From: Pedobacter sp. Leaf194
GTDB taxonomy: Bacteria > Bacteroidota > Bacteroidia > Sphingobacteriales > Sphingobacteriaceae
Direction: 5' to 3'
NCBI RefSeq assembly: GCF_001423945.1
Contig: NZ_LMPU01000001.1
Span: forward strand, 642,373 to 706,372
Length of the DNA: 64,000 bases
The translations under genes and the position numbers were made by a program. The notes beneath the pieces are model-generated. The model had not been told where the DNA came from. It searched no databases and worked only from the letters and a program-made list of their open reading frames with translations. Shown one piece after another: positions 1-8,870 of this stretch. Each line of letters opens with the position of its first letter. Within the stretch, counting starts at the first letter, position 1.

Positions 1-2256
1 TCCATCCTCCAGCTTACCAATATATCGCAACACCTTACCATCCTTTGCTGCCTGATTTTTTAAATCTTCAAAATAGGCCGCATTTTTTTGAAGTTCTGAG
101 TAGAAGTCTTCTACGGATGTTGCATTTAAACATGCTTCTGGTAAGATATTGTCTATTTTTACATCAGCGGCCTCTAATGGATAACCAGCATCGCGGGCGA
201 GGATTAACATCTTACGCATAAAATCCTTTCCATTCAAATCATCGCGTGGGTCGGGTTCGGTATAGCCTAAATCCTGCGCTTCTTTTACCGTTTCGTAAAA
301 ACCGGCATCGCCTTTAAAGTTATTGAAGATGTAAGAAATTGTTCCGGATAAAATAGCTTCAATCCTGGCAACTTTATCGCCACTCATCATCAGTTCCCTT
401 AGGGTGCGGATAATGGGCAAGCCTGCTCCAACATTGGTTTCATAATAAAAATCCACGCCGAACTTACGGGCAGTATCTTTAAATGATTTGTATTGCACGA
501 AATCTGCCGAATTGCCTTTTTTATTGCAGGTAACTACCGAAATGCTGCTTTCAAAGATGCCCTGATAAAATTCAATAGGCGATTCTGAGGCTGTGTTATC
601 TACAAAAACGCAGTTCGGTAAATTAAGCGATTTCATGTGTGCTACAAAACTAGCCAAATCTGCACTTTCCCCGTTTAAATTCAACTCTGTTTCCCAATCT
701 TCAAGCGATAGACCGTCAGCATTGAACACCATTTTGCGGGTGTTGCTTATTCCGGTGACCTTAACTTGCAAATCATTATTTGCTGCCAGAAAAGGCATCT
801 GTTCTTTGAGTTGGTTAAAAAGTGTTTTGCCGATATTTCCTGTACCCAGGCAAAAAATATTCAGCGTACGTTTTAAATCGGTAAAGAAAGCATCATGAAC
901 TGCATTTACGGCTTTAGACAAATCAGCTGCGCTTATAATTACCGAAATATTGTATTCTGATGAACCCTGAGCGATTGCCCGAACATTGATTCCGTTCCTA
1001 CCCAAGGCGTTAAATAGTCTTCCACTCATGCCTGGCGTACGTTTCATGTTTTCGCCCACAATTGCCAGCACCGCTAAGTCATTTTCAATTTCTGGTAAAG
1101 CCAGTTTATTTGCATCAAGTTCCAGTTCAAACTCTTTTTTAATCAAAGCAATTGCCTGGCCTGCATCGGTAGGTTTAACAGCAAATGTAATGCTGTGCTC
1201 AGATGAAGATTGCGTAATCAGCACCACATTTATCTGCTCACGCGATAGCAGCGAAAATAATCTTCCGCTAAAACCGGCTTTGCCCACCATGCCGCTTCCG
1301 GTAAGGTTTATAATGCTAAGGCGATCGATTGATGAGATGCCTTTAATTGGCAGGTTTGATGTTTTGACATCGCTTTTTATGTATGTTCCTGAAAAGTCCG
1401 GTTCGAAAGTATTCTTAATTACGATTGGAATTTTCTTCATAAAAGCTGGAATCATCGTGGGCGGATAAATCACTTTCGCCCCAAAATAGCTCAACTCCAT
1501 TGCCTCTGTATAACTCAACTCTGGCAGTGAAAAAGCCTTTTTTACGATGCGTGGATCAGCGGTCATCATACCATTTACATCCGTCCAGATTTCGATTTCT
1601 TCTGCATTTAAAGCTGCGCCCCAAACTGCTGCGGTGTAATCAGAGCCGCCCCGACCTAAGGTCGTTATTCTACCATCGGCATTGCTGGCGATGAAACCGT
1701 TTACAAACAAAACCTTGCTCTGGTTAGTCTGATAGAAATCATTGATAAGCATTTCCGTTAGTTCAGTTTCAACTTTTGCCTGCCCGAAATTATTGTCGGT
1801 TTTAATTAATTCCGATCCATTTACATAAAGTGCTTCTGCAAATTGTTGCGCTGCGATGTGCGCAATCATAAAAGATGAGCAGCGTTCACCATAGCTCAAG
1901 ATCTGGTCTTTGGTTTGCATGCTCAGTTCCCGAAGATTTGTGACTGCCTGCAACAGATCTTCTAATTCGTTAAAGAAGATTTTTAAGCGGGTAAACACCG
2001 GATTTTGCGCAGCTGCTGGTAGGAGTGAACGGATAACTGCAAAATGTTTAGCCTCAATTTCTTTTAAACTTGAGTCGTAATCTTCGCCACGCTCGGCCCT
2101 TTCGGCCATATCGGTTAACAAATTGGTTACGCCACTCATTGCCGATAATACAACTACCGGATTGCTTTCTAATTTTTCTTTGGCCACTATCGTGAGTAGC
2201 GTTTTAATGTTCTCGGCCGAACCTACGGATGTGCCGCCGAATTTTAATACTTTCAT
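1..2256 (-). CDS. thrA: Bifunctional aspartate kinase / homoserine dehydrogenase (partial, 3' end beyond left edge)
   Basis: ThrA catalyses the first and third steps of the aspartate pathway towards threonine, methionine and homoserine: phosphorylation of aspartate and NAD(P)H reduction of aspartate semialdehyde. The frame is open for 752 codons from the ATG at 2254-2256 to the window edge without a stop. The N-terminal kinase motif KFGGTSVG is at residues 5-12, two ACT-type regulatory segments follow around residues 310-460, and the nucleotide-binding GTGNIGK of the dehydrogenase half is near residue 467. Family members are about 815 residues, so roughly 60 C-terminal residues lie outside the window. 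The upstream Thr/Ile leader peptide and terminator indicate transcription attenuation by charged tRNA-Thr and tRNA-Ile. thrB and thrC would be expected to follow on the unseen side. Confidence 0.97.
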   Translation of the reverse strand, partial: MKVLKFGGTSVGSAENIKTLLTIVAKEKLESNPVVVLSAMSGVTNLLTDMAERAERGEDYDSSLKEIEAKHFAVIRSLLPAAAQNPVFTRLKIFFNELEDLLQAVTNLRELSMQTKDQILSYGERCSSFMIAHIAAQQFAEALYVNGSELIKTDNNFGQAKVETELTEMLINDFYQTNQSKVLFVNGFIASNADGRITTLGRGGSDYTAAVWGAALNAEEIEIWTDVNGMMTADPRIVKKAFSLPELSYTEAMELSYFGAKVIYPPTMIPAFMKKIPIVIKNTFEPDFSGTYIKSDVKTSNLPIKGISSIDRLSIINLTGSGMVGKAGFSGRLFSLLSREQINVVLITQSSSEHSITFAVKPTDAGQAIALIKKEFELELDANKLALPEIENDLAVLAIVGENMKRTPGMSGRLFNALGRNGINVRAIAQGSSEYNISVIISAADLSKAVNAVHDAFFTDLKRTLNIFCLGTGNIGKTLFNQLKEQMPFLAANNDLQVKVTGISNTRKMVFNADGLSLEDWETELNLNGESADLASFVAHMKSLNLPNCVFVDNTASESPIEFYQGIFESSISVVTCNKKGNSADFVQYKSFKDTARKFGVDFYYETNVGAGLPIIRTLRELMMSGDKVARIEAILSGTISYIFNNFKGDAGFYETVKEAQDLGYTEPDPRDDLNGKDFMRKMLILARDAGYPLEAADVKIDNILPEACLNATSVEDFYSELQKNAAYFEDLKNQAAKDGKVLRYIGKLEDG

Positions 2257-2345
2257 TAGTCTATTTTATTTTAACCGAAATATTGCCTTCGCTTTTACAA
2301 AATTGTGTAGTCTTCAGCCCTGGCAAATTCATTCAGTTTGGGTTT

Positions 2346-2381
2346 AAAAAAAAAGCGTCCCGATTTTTGTCGGGACGCTTT
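2346..2381 (-). terminator. Intrinsic terminator of the thr attenuator
   Basis: On the minus strand a perfect 12-bp stem (2352-2363 with 2370-2381, GC-rich core gcgtcccga) with a 6-nt loop is followed by an uninterrupted run of nine T (2346-2354 on the complement). It lies between the Thr/Ile leader peptide and the thrA start, about 90 nt before the ATG, the expected place for a conditional terminator. The 5' arm (TCCCG) can alternatively pair with CGGGA inside the leader codons ACG GGA. Confidence 0.9.
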
Positions 2382-2428
2382 CTGTGTTTTGTATCTTAAT
2401 TCAATTTACAACAAATTAGCCCCGTGGT

Positions 2429-2479
2429 TTATCCCGTGGTAATAATAATTGTTGTAATAATTGAAGTATTAAAAATCAT
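2429..2479 (-). CDS. thrL: Threonine/isoleucine-rich leader peptide of thrA
   Basis: A 16-codon ORF reads MIFNTSIITTIIITTG. Five Thr and six Ile codons make up 11 of 16 residues, an extreme bias for so short a frame. It lies upstream of thrA on the same strand and ends 48 nt before the stem of a strong terminator. This is the architecture of amino-acid attenuators such as E. coli thrL, where ribosome stalling at Thr/Ile codons prevents terminator formation. A 9-bp alternative helix joins leader codons (2449-2457) to a segment just after the leader stop (2406-2414), so stalling would change downstream folding. The peptide itself is presumably without function. Confidence 0.88.
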   Translation of the reverse strand: MIFNTSIITTIIITTG

Positions 2480-2503
2480 TTGACTAGGTGTATTTTGTAC
2501 ACC

Positions 2504-2536
2504 GTAAAGTAGCAGAATATTTTTCTTAATTGCAAA
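2504..2536 (-). promoter_or_regulatory. Putative Bacteroidota-type promoter of the thr leader
   Basis: On the minus strand TTTGC (2532-2536) and TACTTTAC (2504-2511), close to the TTTG / TAnnTTTG consensus of the phylum's primary sigma factor, are separated by 20 nt. They lie just upstream of the leader peptide. The -7 box differs from consensus at the last base, so this is a tentative call. Confidence 0.4.
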
Positions 2537-2712
2537 CAATTTCTAAAATTAACTGAAAATATTTTAATAAAACGTTTAATCAAATGACATAGCCGCATTT
2601 TTTGAACCAAAAACTATTCTGGAATGTTAAGTTTTTTTTTGGATTGCGGAGTTAAAAGAATGCTAGCAAAAGAGCGCTGTGAGGTTTTTCTAGACTTGAT
2701 AAATTTAAGCAA

Positions 2713-2742
2713 GCAGAGCTGAAATACTTTTAACAGCTCTGC
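2713..2742 (-). terminator. Probable terminator after the aminotransferase gene
   Basis: GCAGAGCTG (2713-2721) pairs perfectly with CAGCTCTGC (2734-2742) around a 12-nt loop, just past the stop of the aminotransferase gene. On the minus strand it is followed only by an imperfect T-rich stretch, so termination may be partial. Confidence 0.5.
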
Positions 2743-2752
2743 GCTTATGCTA

Positions 2753-4006
2753 TTATTTCAGCTTACTTAAAGCGGCCTTAATTCTCGGCAACATATCTTT
2801 AATGTCCTGCAAGGTACAGGCACCAACTGATGCCCTGAACCAAGGCATATTGTGTTCATTTCCGAATGCAGAAAACGGCACCAATGCTGCTCCAGCCTCG
2901 TTAATTAGATAAAAGTTCACATCAGCACTATCCTTCAGAATTTTACCGTCCGGGGTACTTTTTCCTATATAATCTATTTTGATGGTTAAGTAAATAGCGC
3001 CCATTGGTTCAACTGCATCAACGTTAAATCCTTCGTTTTTCAAATCGTTAAAACCATTGTAAAGTGCATTTAAACTTTCCTGAATCTGGCCTTTAAAGTT
3101 CGTTAAGAAAGTATCAACCTGCCCTTTATTGTTGAAATAGTTCGACATCGCGACTTGTTCAGCTTTCGGGGCCCAGGCGCCCATGTGGCCTACTAACGCT
3201 TTCATTCTGTTTACGATATCTTCTGGTCCAAAACCCCATCCCACACGTACACCCGTTGCAGCAAGGCATTTAGAACTTCCATCAACAAAAACGGTAAACT
3301 CCCGCATTGCCGGGCGTAAAGAAACCGGATTTACGTGTTCCTTACCAAAAGTTAAAAGCGAATAAATCTGATCGTACATCAGGTACAATGGCTTTTCATC
3401 CGCACCGCGACTGGCGTTTTCTTCCAGAACCACATCGCAGATTTCAGCTAAAGAATCCGCATCAAACATGGTTCCCGTTGGGTTTAACGGCGAACATAGT
3501 GCCAGTAAAGTTGCGCCTTTTAAATGCGGCTTTAATTGCGCAGCGGTAGGCATAAAATTATGAGCCGCATCGGTTTCTACGGCAATTGCTTTAGCCGAAG
3601 TTAAATGGCAATAGTGGTTATTATTCCAGGATGGGGCAGGGAATACAACCGTATCTCCCGGGTCAATTAAGGCAAGGTAAGTTGCGTAAATTAAGGGCCG
3701 TGATCCACCGGAAACCAAAATACTGCTGGCATTATAATCTAAGCCGAATCTGTCTTTCAATAATTCGGAAACTGTTTCCCTTAGTTGTAACACGCCATCA
3801 GCAGGTGGATAATTAGTTTGATTTGCATGGTATGCTTCAACAATTCCTGCTTTTAACTCTGTTGGAATAGGATAGATGTTAGCATCGAAATCGCCAATGG
3901 TTAAGTTAGCGATTGATGCACCTTTCCGCTTCATTTCGTTAACTTCATTACCAATTTTTATAATTTCTGAGCCAATTAATGCACTGGCTAATACGGAAAC
4001 CTTCAT
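2753..4006 (-). CDS. PLP-dependent class I/II aminotransferase
   Basis: A 417-residue fold-type I aminotransferase, expected to be cytosolic. The PLP-binding set is visible: SPLNPTG with Asn175, YDQIY with Asp212, DGSSK with the Schiff-base Lys246, and the substrate or phosphate arginine in GVRVGWG (Arg254). It follows argH with a gap of about 100 nt and may be the last gene of the arginine cluster. The substrate cannot be read from sequence. An aspartate or glutamate-linked transamination feeding the neighbouring aspartate and arginine pathways is an inference only. Confidence 0.88.
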   Translation of the reverse strand: MKVSVLASALIGSEIIKIGNEVNEMKRKGASIANLTIGDFDANIYPIPTELKAGIVEAYHANQTNYPPADGVLQLRETVSELLKDRFGLDYNASSILVSGGSRPLIYATYLALIDPGDTVVFPAPSWNNNHYCHLTSAKAIAVETDAAHNFMPTAAQLKPHLKGATLLALCSPLNPTGTMFDADSLAEICDVVLEENASRGADEKPLYLMYDQIYSLLTFGKEHVNPVSLRPAMREFTVFVDGSSKCLAATGVRVGWGFGPEDIVNRMKALVGHMGAWAPKAEQVAMSNYFNNKGQVDTFLTNFKGQIQESLNALYNGFNDLKNEGFNVDAVEPMGAIYLTIKIDYIGKSTPDGKILKDSADVNFYLINEAGAALVPFSAFGNEHNMPWFRASVGACTLQDIKDMLPRIKAALSKLK

Positions 4007-4109
4007 AATTATTTTTTTGCCTTAAATGTAATTGCAAAGTTATACTACTTAAAAGCTTGGCAACTGTGAAGCACATGCTTCCAGATTGCCCATTTCTTGC
4101 AGTAACGGC

Positions 4110-5441
4110 CTAGCTTACTAATTTTTCAATTGCTTTATTTACTTTTTCGAAACCGAACTGAGACAAAACAGCCTGCATTGATGCAGAAATTTGCTCGTTA
4201 CAAAGGTTGCCAATGCTCCCCTCGTGTGTATGATGTATTTGGCCCGATGGTGCAAAAGTACCATTTTCTATCTGTTCTCCAACAATTTTGTAAGCCTCTC
4301 TAAACGGAACGCCTTGCAGGGCTAAATCATTAACTACCTCAACGCTAAATAAATAATCGTACTTTTTGTCTTCCAAAATCTGCTCCTTTATGGTAATGTT
4401 CTGGAACATAAAACTTGCAATTTCAAGGCATTCGTTTAATGAAGTTATTGCCGGAAAAAGGTTTTCTTTTAATAGCTGTAAATCGCGGTGGTAGCCTGAA
4501 GGAAGGTTCGTTATCATCATTGCAATTTCATTTGGCAAAGCCTGAATTTTATTGCAACGCGAACGAATCAGCTCGAAAACATCCGGGTTCTTTTTATGGG
4601 GCATAATGCTCGAACCTGTTGTTAATTCTGGCGGGAAGCTGATAAAGCCGAAATTTTGATTGATAAACAGGCAAACATCCATCGCCATTTTGGCTAAAGT
4701 TGCCGCAACAGCACTCATTGCCTGCGCTAAAATCCTTTCTGTTTTACCACGGCCCATTTGTGCATAAACCACATTGTAATTTAAACTTTCGAAGCCAAGT
4801 AATTCGGTGGTTAGTGTTCTGTTTAAAGGAAATGATGAACCATAACCTGCGGCAGAACCTAAAGGATTCTTATTAGTAATTTTCCATGCGGCAAGCATCA
4901 GTTCCATATCATCGGCAAGACTTTCGGCGTAGGCACCAAACCATAGCCCGAAAGACGATGGCATTGCAATCTGCAAATGGGTGTAGCCCGGCATTAATTT
5001 CTCTTTATGGGTATTGCTTAAATCGATGAGCTGAGTAAACAAAGTAGATGTTTGGTTCACCATATCCTCGATACAGGCCCGGAAGAAGAGTTTCAAATCA
5101 ACCAGAACCTGGTCGTTACGGGAACGGCCGCTGTGAATTTTTTTGCCAGCCTCGCCAATACGCTTGGTAAGCAACCATTCCACCTGAGAATGCACGTCTT
5201 CAACAGTGTTCTCAATTGTGAAATTTCCTGCTTCAATTTCAACATAAATATTTTTAAGCTCTTGCTGAATATTTTTTAGTTCATCAGCAGTAAGCAAATT
5301 AATGGTTTCAAGCATTTGAGTATGTGCTAAAGAACCCAGCACATCAAATTTTGCCATTTGTAAATCAAGTTCGCGGTCTTTACCAACGGTAAACGATTCT
5401 ACAAATTTGTTTACATCTATATTTTTTTGCCAAATTTTCAT
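4110..5441 (-). CDS. argH: Argininosuccinate lyase
   Basis: Cleaves argininosuccinate to arginine and fumarate, the last step of arginine synthesis. The 443-residue protein has the superfamily signature GSSIMPHKKNP at residues 276-286, the HSGRSRNDQV substrate-binding segment at 103-112 and the THLQ segment with His155. Length is typical (about 440-470). The gene is distal in the arginine cluster, after argE. A REP-like repeat lies in the spacer just upstream (5452-5485). Confidence 0.96.
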   Translation of the reverse strand: MKIWQKNIDVNKFVESFTVGKDRELDLQMAKFDVLGSLAHTQMLETINLLTADELKNIQQELKNIYVEIEAGNFTIENTVEDVHSQVEWLLTKRIGEAGKKIHSGRSRNDQVLVDLKLFFRACIEDMVNQTSTLFTQLIDLSNTHKEKLMPGYTHLQIAMPSSFGLWFGAYAESLADDMELMLAAWKITNKNPLGSAAGYGSSFPLNRTLTTELLGFESLNYNVVYAQMGRGKTERILAQAMSAVAATLAKMAMDVCLFINQNFGFISFPPELTTGSSIMPHKKNPDVFELIRSRCNKIQALPNEIAMMITNLPSGYHRDLQLLKENLFPAITSLNECLEIASFMFQNITIKEQILEDKKYDYLFSVEVVNDLALQGVPFREAYKIVGEQIENGTFAPSGQIHHTHEGSIGNLCNEQISASMQAVLSQFGFEKVNKAIEKLVS

Positions 5442-5451
5442 ATCTAAACTT

Positions 5452-5485
5452 CGTCAGTTTCGAGGAGCGAAGCAATCCTCTTTGG
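5452..5485. repeat. REP-like intergenic repeat, copy a
   Basis: The segment cgtcagtttcgaggagcga followed by agcaatcctc carries the core 'cgtca..gcgagg.(a)cgaagcaat' shared with the copies at 7655-7680, 8651-8677 and 9923-9955. Its ends GAGG and CCTC are complementary. It lies in the argE-argH spacer. Such short palindromic repeats are common between genes in Bacteroidota. Confidence 0.6.
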
Positions 5486-5554
5486 TTTTCAAAATGCAAA
5501 GCGCAACATTTGCAAATTAATTGCTTCATGCTTCGCGATAGCCGTTATTTCAGT

Positions 5555-6619
5555 CTAACTTATCACCGGTTTCAACATGTTCACGTAACCTTCAACACCT
5601 TCTGCAACCTCTCTTACGTACAAAAATTCGTCGGCCATGTGCGAGCGACCAGAAAATCCTGGTCCACATTTCACCGATGGAATATCTAGTAAAGCCTGGT
5701 CTGATGTGGTTGGTGAGCCATAAGTTGTTTTACCCAATGCAACACCAGCCTGCACAACCGGATGGTTTTTATCAATTGATGATGGCTTTAAACGAATCGA
5801 ACGTGGAGTAACATCACAGTCTACATTTGCCCTGATAATCTCTAAAACTTCCTCGTTAGAGTATGCGTCAGTAACCCGAACATCAACGGTAAAAGTACAG
5901 TTTGCGGGTACAACATTGTGTTGCGAACCGGCATTTATAATCGTAACCGTCATTTTAAGTGGCCCGAAAACTTCTGATACCTTTGGAAACTGATAATTCC
6001 TGAACCACTCGATATCTTTAAGTGCTTTGTAGATCGCATTTTCACCTTCTTCGCGTGCTGCGTGGCCCGCTTTACCACGCGAAACACAATCCAAAACGAG
6101 CAATCCACGTTCGGCAATGGCGAGATTCATTTCTGTTGGTTCGCCAACAATACCAAATTCAAGCGCACCTAAATCCGGTAAAACTAACTCCAAGCCATTA
6201 TTGCCAGAAATTTCTTCTTCCGCAGTTGCTGCAAGGCAAATATTATATTGTAAATTTTCCTGTTCGTAGTAATACAAAAATGTACCAATTAAGGAAACCA
6301 AACAGCCACCGGCATCGTTACTGCCCAGGCCGAATAGCTTATCGCCCTCAATGGCTGCATCATATGGGTCGCGGGTATAACCAGAATTCGGCTTAACCGT
6401 ATCGTGGTGCGAGTTTAATAAAACGGTTGGTTTGCTGGCGTCGAAATGTTTGTTGTAAGCCCAAACATTATTCATTTTGCGCTGCGTTTTAATTCCCCGC
6501 TCTTCTAAAAACTGGGCAATTAAATTTGCTGTTCTGTCTTCTTCTTTGCTAAAAGACTGGATGCGGATAAGCTGCCGCAACAAATCCAAACTTTCTTTTT
6601 GTATATTTTCTAATAACAT
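5555..6619 (-). CDS. argE: M20 family N-acyl-citrulline/ornithine deacylase (ArgE-like)
   Basis: A 354-residue zinc amidohydrolase of the M20/ArgE family. Metal and catalytic residues are seen in HHDTV (His71, Asp73), SNDAGG (Asp102), AEEE (Glu134/135), GEPTE (Glu160) and the C-terminal SHMADE segment. In a cluster with a succinylornithine-type carbamoyltransferase, its natural substrate is probably N-succinylcitrulline, releasing citrulline for ArgG. An acetylated substrate cannot be excluded. It lies between proC and argH on the same strand. Confidence 0.88.
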   Translation of the reverse strand: MLLENIQKESLDLLRQLIRIQSFSKEEDRTANLIAQFLEERGIKTQRKMNNVWAYNKHFDASKPTVLLNSHHDTVKPNSGYTRDPYDAAIEGDKLFGLGSNDAGGCLVSLIGTFLYYYEQENLQYNICLAATAEEEISGNNGLELVLPDLGALEFGIVGEPTEMNLAIAERGLLVLDCVSRGKAGHAAREEGENAIYKALKDIEWFRNYQFPKVSEVFGPLKMTVTIINAGSQHNVVPANCTFTVDVRVTDAYSNEEVLEIIRANVDCDVTPRSIRLKPSSIDKNHPVVQAGVALGKTTYGSPTTSDQALLDIPSVKCGPGFSGRSHMADEFLYVREVAEGVEGYVNMLKPVIS

Positions 6620-6681
6620 AGTATCGAGTAGTTGTATCAGGGAACAATTTGTGCCTATAACTAAATTATTCCCTTATACCT

Positions 6682-7491
6682 TTAACCTTCTTTTGTGTAT
6701 AAGTTTCCTGCCTTTAAGGCTGATAATTTAATGCCTTTTATCAATGATGAGCTAAAACCATTGTGTTCCATTTCGTTTAAACCAGCAATGGTACAGCCTT
6801 TCGGCGAAGTTACCTTATCTATTTCTGATTCCGGGTGTGTGCCATGCAATAAAAGCAAATCTGCCGCTCCTTTTGCGGTTTGTACCGCCATTTTTAAGGC
6901 TTCATCTGCATGGAAACCGATTTCTACACCGCCCTGCGACGCTGCCCTTATCGCCCGTAAAAAAAATGCGATACCACAGGCACAAAGCGCCGTTGCTGAG
7001 GTCATCAAGTCTTCATTTATTTTTACAACCGAGCCTACCGTTTCAAACATTTTAGTCACTTCGGCCATATTTTCTGCAGATGCATTATCGCTCGCCATGC
7101 AAGTCATCGATTGGCCAATCGCAATCGCCGTGTTTGGCATCACGCGTACCACCTCAACATCATCGCCTAATTTTGCCCGAACCGCGGCGCAACTTACACC
7201 AGAAATTACCGAAATAACCAGATGTTTTGCTGCGTTAATCGAGCTGCTTATTTCCTCCAAAACCGTATTTAATTGTTGGGGCAAAACCGCAAGAATTACA
7301 ACATCTGCATCCGTAATGGCCTGTTTATTATCATTGGTCACCATAAATCCGGCCGCTGCGAAAGCGTTAAGGTGGCTAATGTTTCTTCGCGTTAGCGTAA
7401 TATCGCCCGCGCTGGCAAAATCTGCTTTCACTAAGCCTTTTGCTAAAGATAAACCAATATTCCCGCTTCCAATTATGGCAATTTTTTTCAT
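6682..7491 (-). CDS. proC: Pyrroline-5-carboxylate reductase
   Basis: Reduces 1-pyrroline-5-carboxylate to proline with NAD(P)H. The 269-residue protein starts MKKIAIIGSGNIG, the Rossmann dinucleotide loop. It also shows VVILAVLPQQ, VRVMPNTAIAIG and the C-terminal TSPKGCTIAGLNEME region characteristic of ProC. It sits inside the arginine cluster, an arrangement I recall from other Bacteroidota; proline and arginine share glutamate semialdehyde chemistry. Confidence 0.95.
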   Translation of the reverse strand: MKKIAIIGSGNIGLSLAKGLVKADFASAGDITLTRRNISHLNAFAAAGFMVTNDNKQAITDADVVILAVLPQQLNTVLEEISSSINAAKHLVISVISGVSCAAVRAKLGDDVEVVRVMPNTAIAIGQSMTCMASDNASAENMAEVTKMFETVGSVVKINEDLMTSATALCACGIAFFLRAIRAASQGGVEIGFHADEALKMAVQTAKGAADLLLLHGTHPESEIDKVTSPKGCTIAGLNEMEHNGFSSSLIKGIKLSALKAGNLYTKEG

Positions 7492-7814
7492 GTTAATTAT
7501 ATTTTCTTCGGGTTAATAATACCGATTTTGATTCGTCAATTTCTTTGAAAAGCAATTGCAGCATTCCAGTTAATGTTAGTCCTGCTATGCACTGCAATCT
7601 TTTTAAACTGCTTGCTATGCTCAGGTACGAAACAACTATTTCTTCGGCTGCAAATGCTTCGTGCCTCAGCATCACCGTCAATTAAGGGTTGCTGCTAAAA
7701 AAAGTATTTCCGTTTCTATCAGGTTTAGCTAACTTCAAACTGTACCTAAAAGAAAAGCCTTATACCACAGCCAATTCGCTCACTGCCAATATAAGTACCT
7801 TAGAAGCTTTCGCC
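7492..7814. other. argB-proC spacer with degenerate repeat material, no convincing gene
   Basis: This 323-nt gap contains a degenerate REP-like core (7655-7680) and no good coding frame. A 62-codon frame at 7493-7681 is open on the minus strand, but it starts in the repeat, matches no family I recognise and resembles the repeat-derived codons ahead of argB. I read the region as decayed intergenic repeat. Confidence 0.5.
7655..7680. repeat. REP-like intergenic repeat, copy b
   Basis: The plus-strand text tgcttcgtgcctcagcatca followed by ccgtca is a diverged copy, in reverse orientation, of the 'tgacg..tgaggcacgaagca' core found at 8651-8677 and 9923-9955. Confidence 0.5.
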
Positions 7815-8636
7815 TTATTTTAGCATCTTAGTTCCGAAACTGCCATTGGCAAGTTCGCCAAGTTCGTTTGCTTTGCCAATATATACTGCAGAAACACCTT
7901 TCTTAATTGCCTCAAAAGCGTTATGCAATTTAGGAATCATTCCACCCTGAACGGTTCCATCCGCTTTTAATGCATCGAATTCATCGGCTTTAATTTCCCT
8001 AACCACCGAATCATCGTCGTTAACATCCTTTAAAACACCTTTTTTTTCAAAGCAATATACCAAACGCGTTTCATATTTAGCAGCCATGGCTACCGCGACT
8101 GATGAAGCAATTGTATCTGCATTTGTGTTTAGCAACTGTGTATCGCCATCGTGCGTAATTGCGCATAAAACGGGCACTAAACCCGCATTTAGCAACTTAT
8201 CTAAAGTTTCTGTAGAAACCGAATTTTCATCTAAATCACCTACAAAGCCATAATCAATTGTCTCGCCTAAATCTTTTCGGGCAGACAGCACTTTTTGAAC
8301 CGGACGTTTTTTAGCCCTGATAATATTTCCATCAGCACCAGTTAAACCAATGGCATTGCTTCCTTTCGCTTGTAACTGGGCAACCATGTTTTTGTTAATC
8401 AAACCTGCGTAAACCATGGTCACAATCCGCAAAGTTTCGATATCAGTAATGCGGCGCCCTTCAACCATTTTTGCTTCAATGCCCAAGCTTTCGCCAAGTT
8501 CAGTTGCAATTTTACCACCGCCATGAACCAAAATCTTATCGCCGGGTAAAGCCGTAAAATCCAGCAAAAACTGATGTAAATTCTCAGAGTTGTCGATTAC
8601 GTTTCCACCAATTTTTATAATTGTAAGTTGCTTCAT
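7815..8636 (-). CDS. argB: N-acetyl/N-succinyl-glutamate kinase
   Basis: Phosphorylates the gamma-carboxyl of N-acylglutamate. The start at 8634-8636 gives MKQLTIIKIGGN, the usual N-terminus of the amino acid kinase fold, with VHGGGK following and a total of 273 residues. The frame continues ten codons further upstream to another ATG at 8664-8666, but those codons are made of the REP-like repeat at 8651-8677, so the inner start is preferred. With a succinyl-type ArgF' in the same operon, the physiological substrate may be N-succinylglutamate. Confidence 0.94.
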   Translation of the reverse strand: MKQLTIIKIGGNVIDNSENLHQFLLDFTALPGDKILVHGGGKIATELGESLGIEAKMVEGRRITDIETLRIVTMVYAGLINKNMVAQLQAKGSNAIGLTGADGNIIRAKKRPVQKVLSARKDLGETIDYGFVGDLDENSVSTETLDKLLNAGLVPVLCAITHDGDTQLLNTNADTIASSVAVAMAAKYETRLVYCFEKKGVLKDVNDDDSVVREIKADEFDALKADGTVQGGMIPKLHNAFEAIKKGVSAVYIGKANELGELANGSFGTKMLK

Positions 8637-8650
8637 AATTTTTTGAGTAT

Positions 8651-8677
8651 CGTCATTGCGGGGCACGAAGCAATCTT
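8651..8677. repeat. REP-like intergenic repeat, copy c
   Basis: The plus-strand text cgtcattgcggggcacgaag followed by caatctt is a well-preserved copy of the family seen in the neighbouring arginine-cluster spacers. It lies immediately upstream of the argB start. Confidence 0.65.
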
Positions 8678-8870
8678 AATGCCCCAGCTATATTAAACTA
8701 ATCAAAGTTTCAAACAAATCTAGCCAAGCAGGATTTTATTCCTGATCAATTCTTTTTTTCGTTTCTTATTGCCGCTTTTCACACGTTTCTTCTCGGCAAT
8801 TGCGTCTTATATATTTGGAAAAATCGTCGTAAGATTGGTGCTTCGTACTCTTAATGATGAAGTAGTTATT

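Noticed and set aside
986..1468. A 160-codon plus-strand frame inside the thrA region.
   Set aside because: thrA is open across the whole region on the other strand with aspartokinase and ACT motifs; this is a shadow frame.
6695..7516. A 273-codon open frame on the plus strand covering proC.
   Set aside because: It is exactly antisense to proC, whose motifs are clear; the antisense protein has no recognisable motif and reflects codon bias.
7493..7681. A 62-codon frame between argB and proC.
   Set aside because: It begins in a degenerate REP-like repeat, has no family resemblance and no homologous pattern; treated as spacer.
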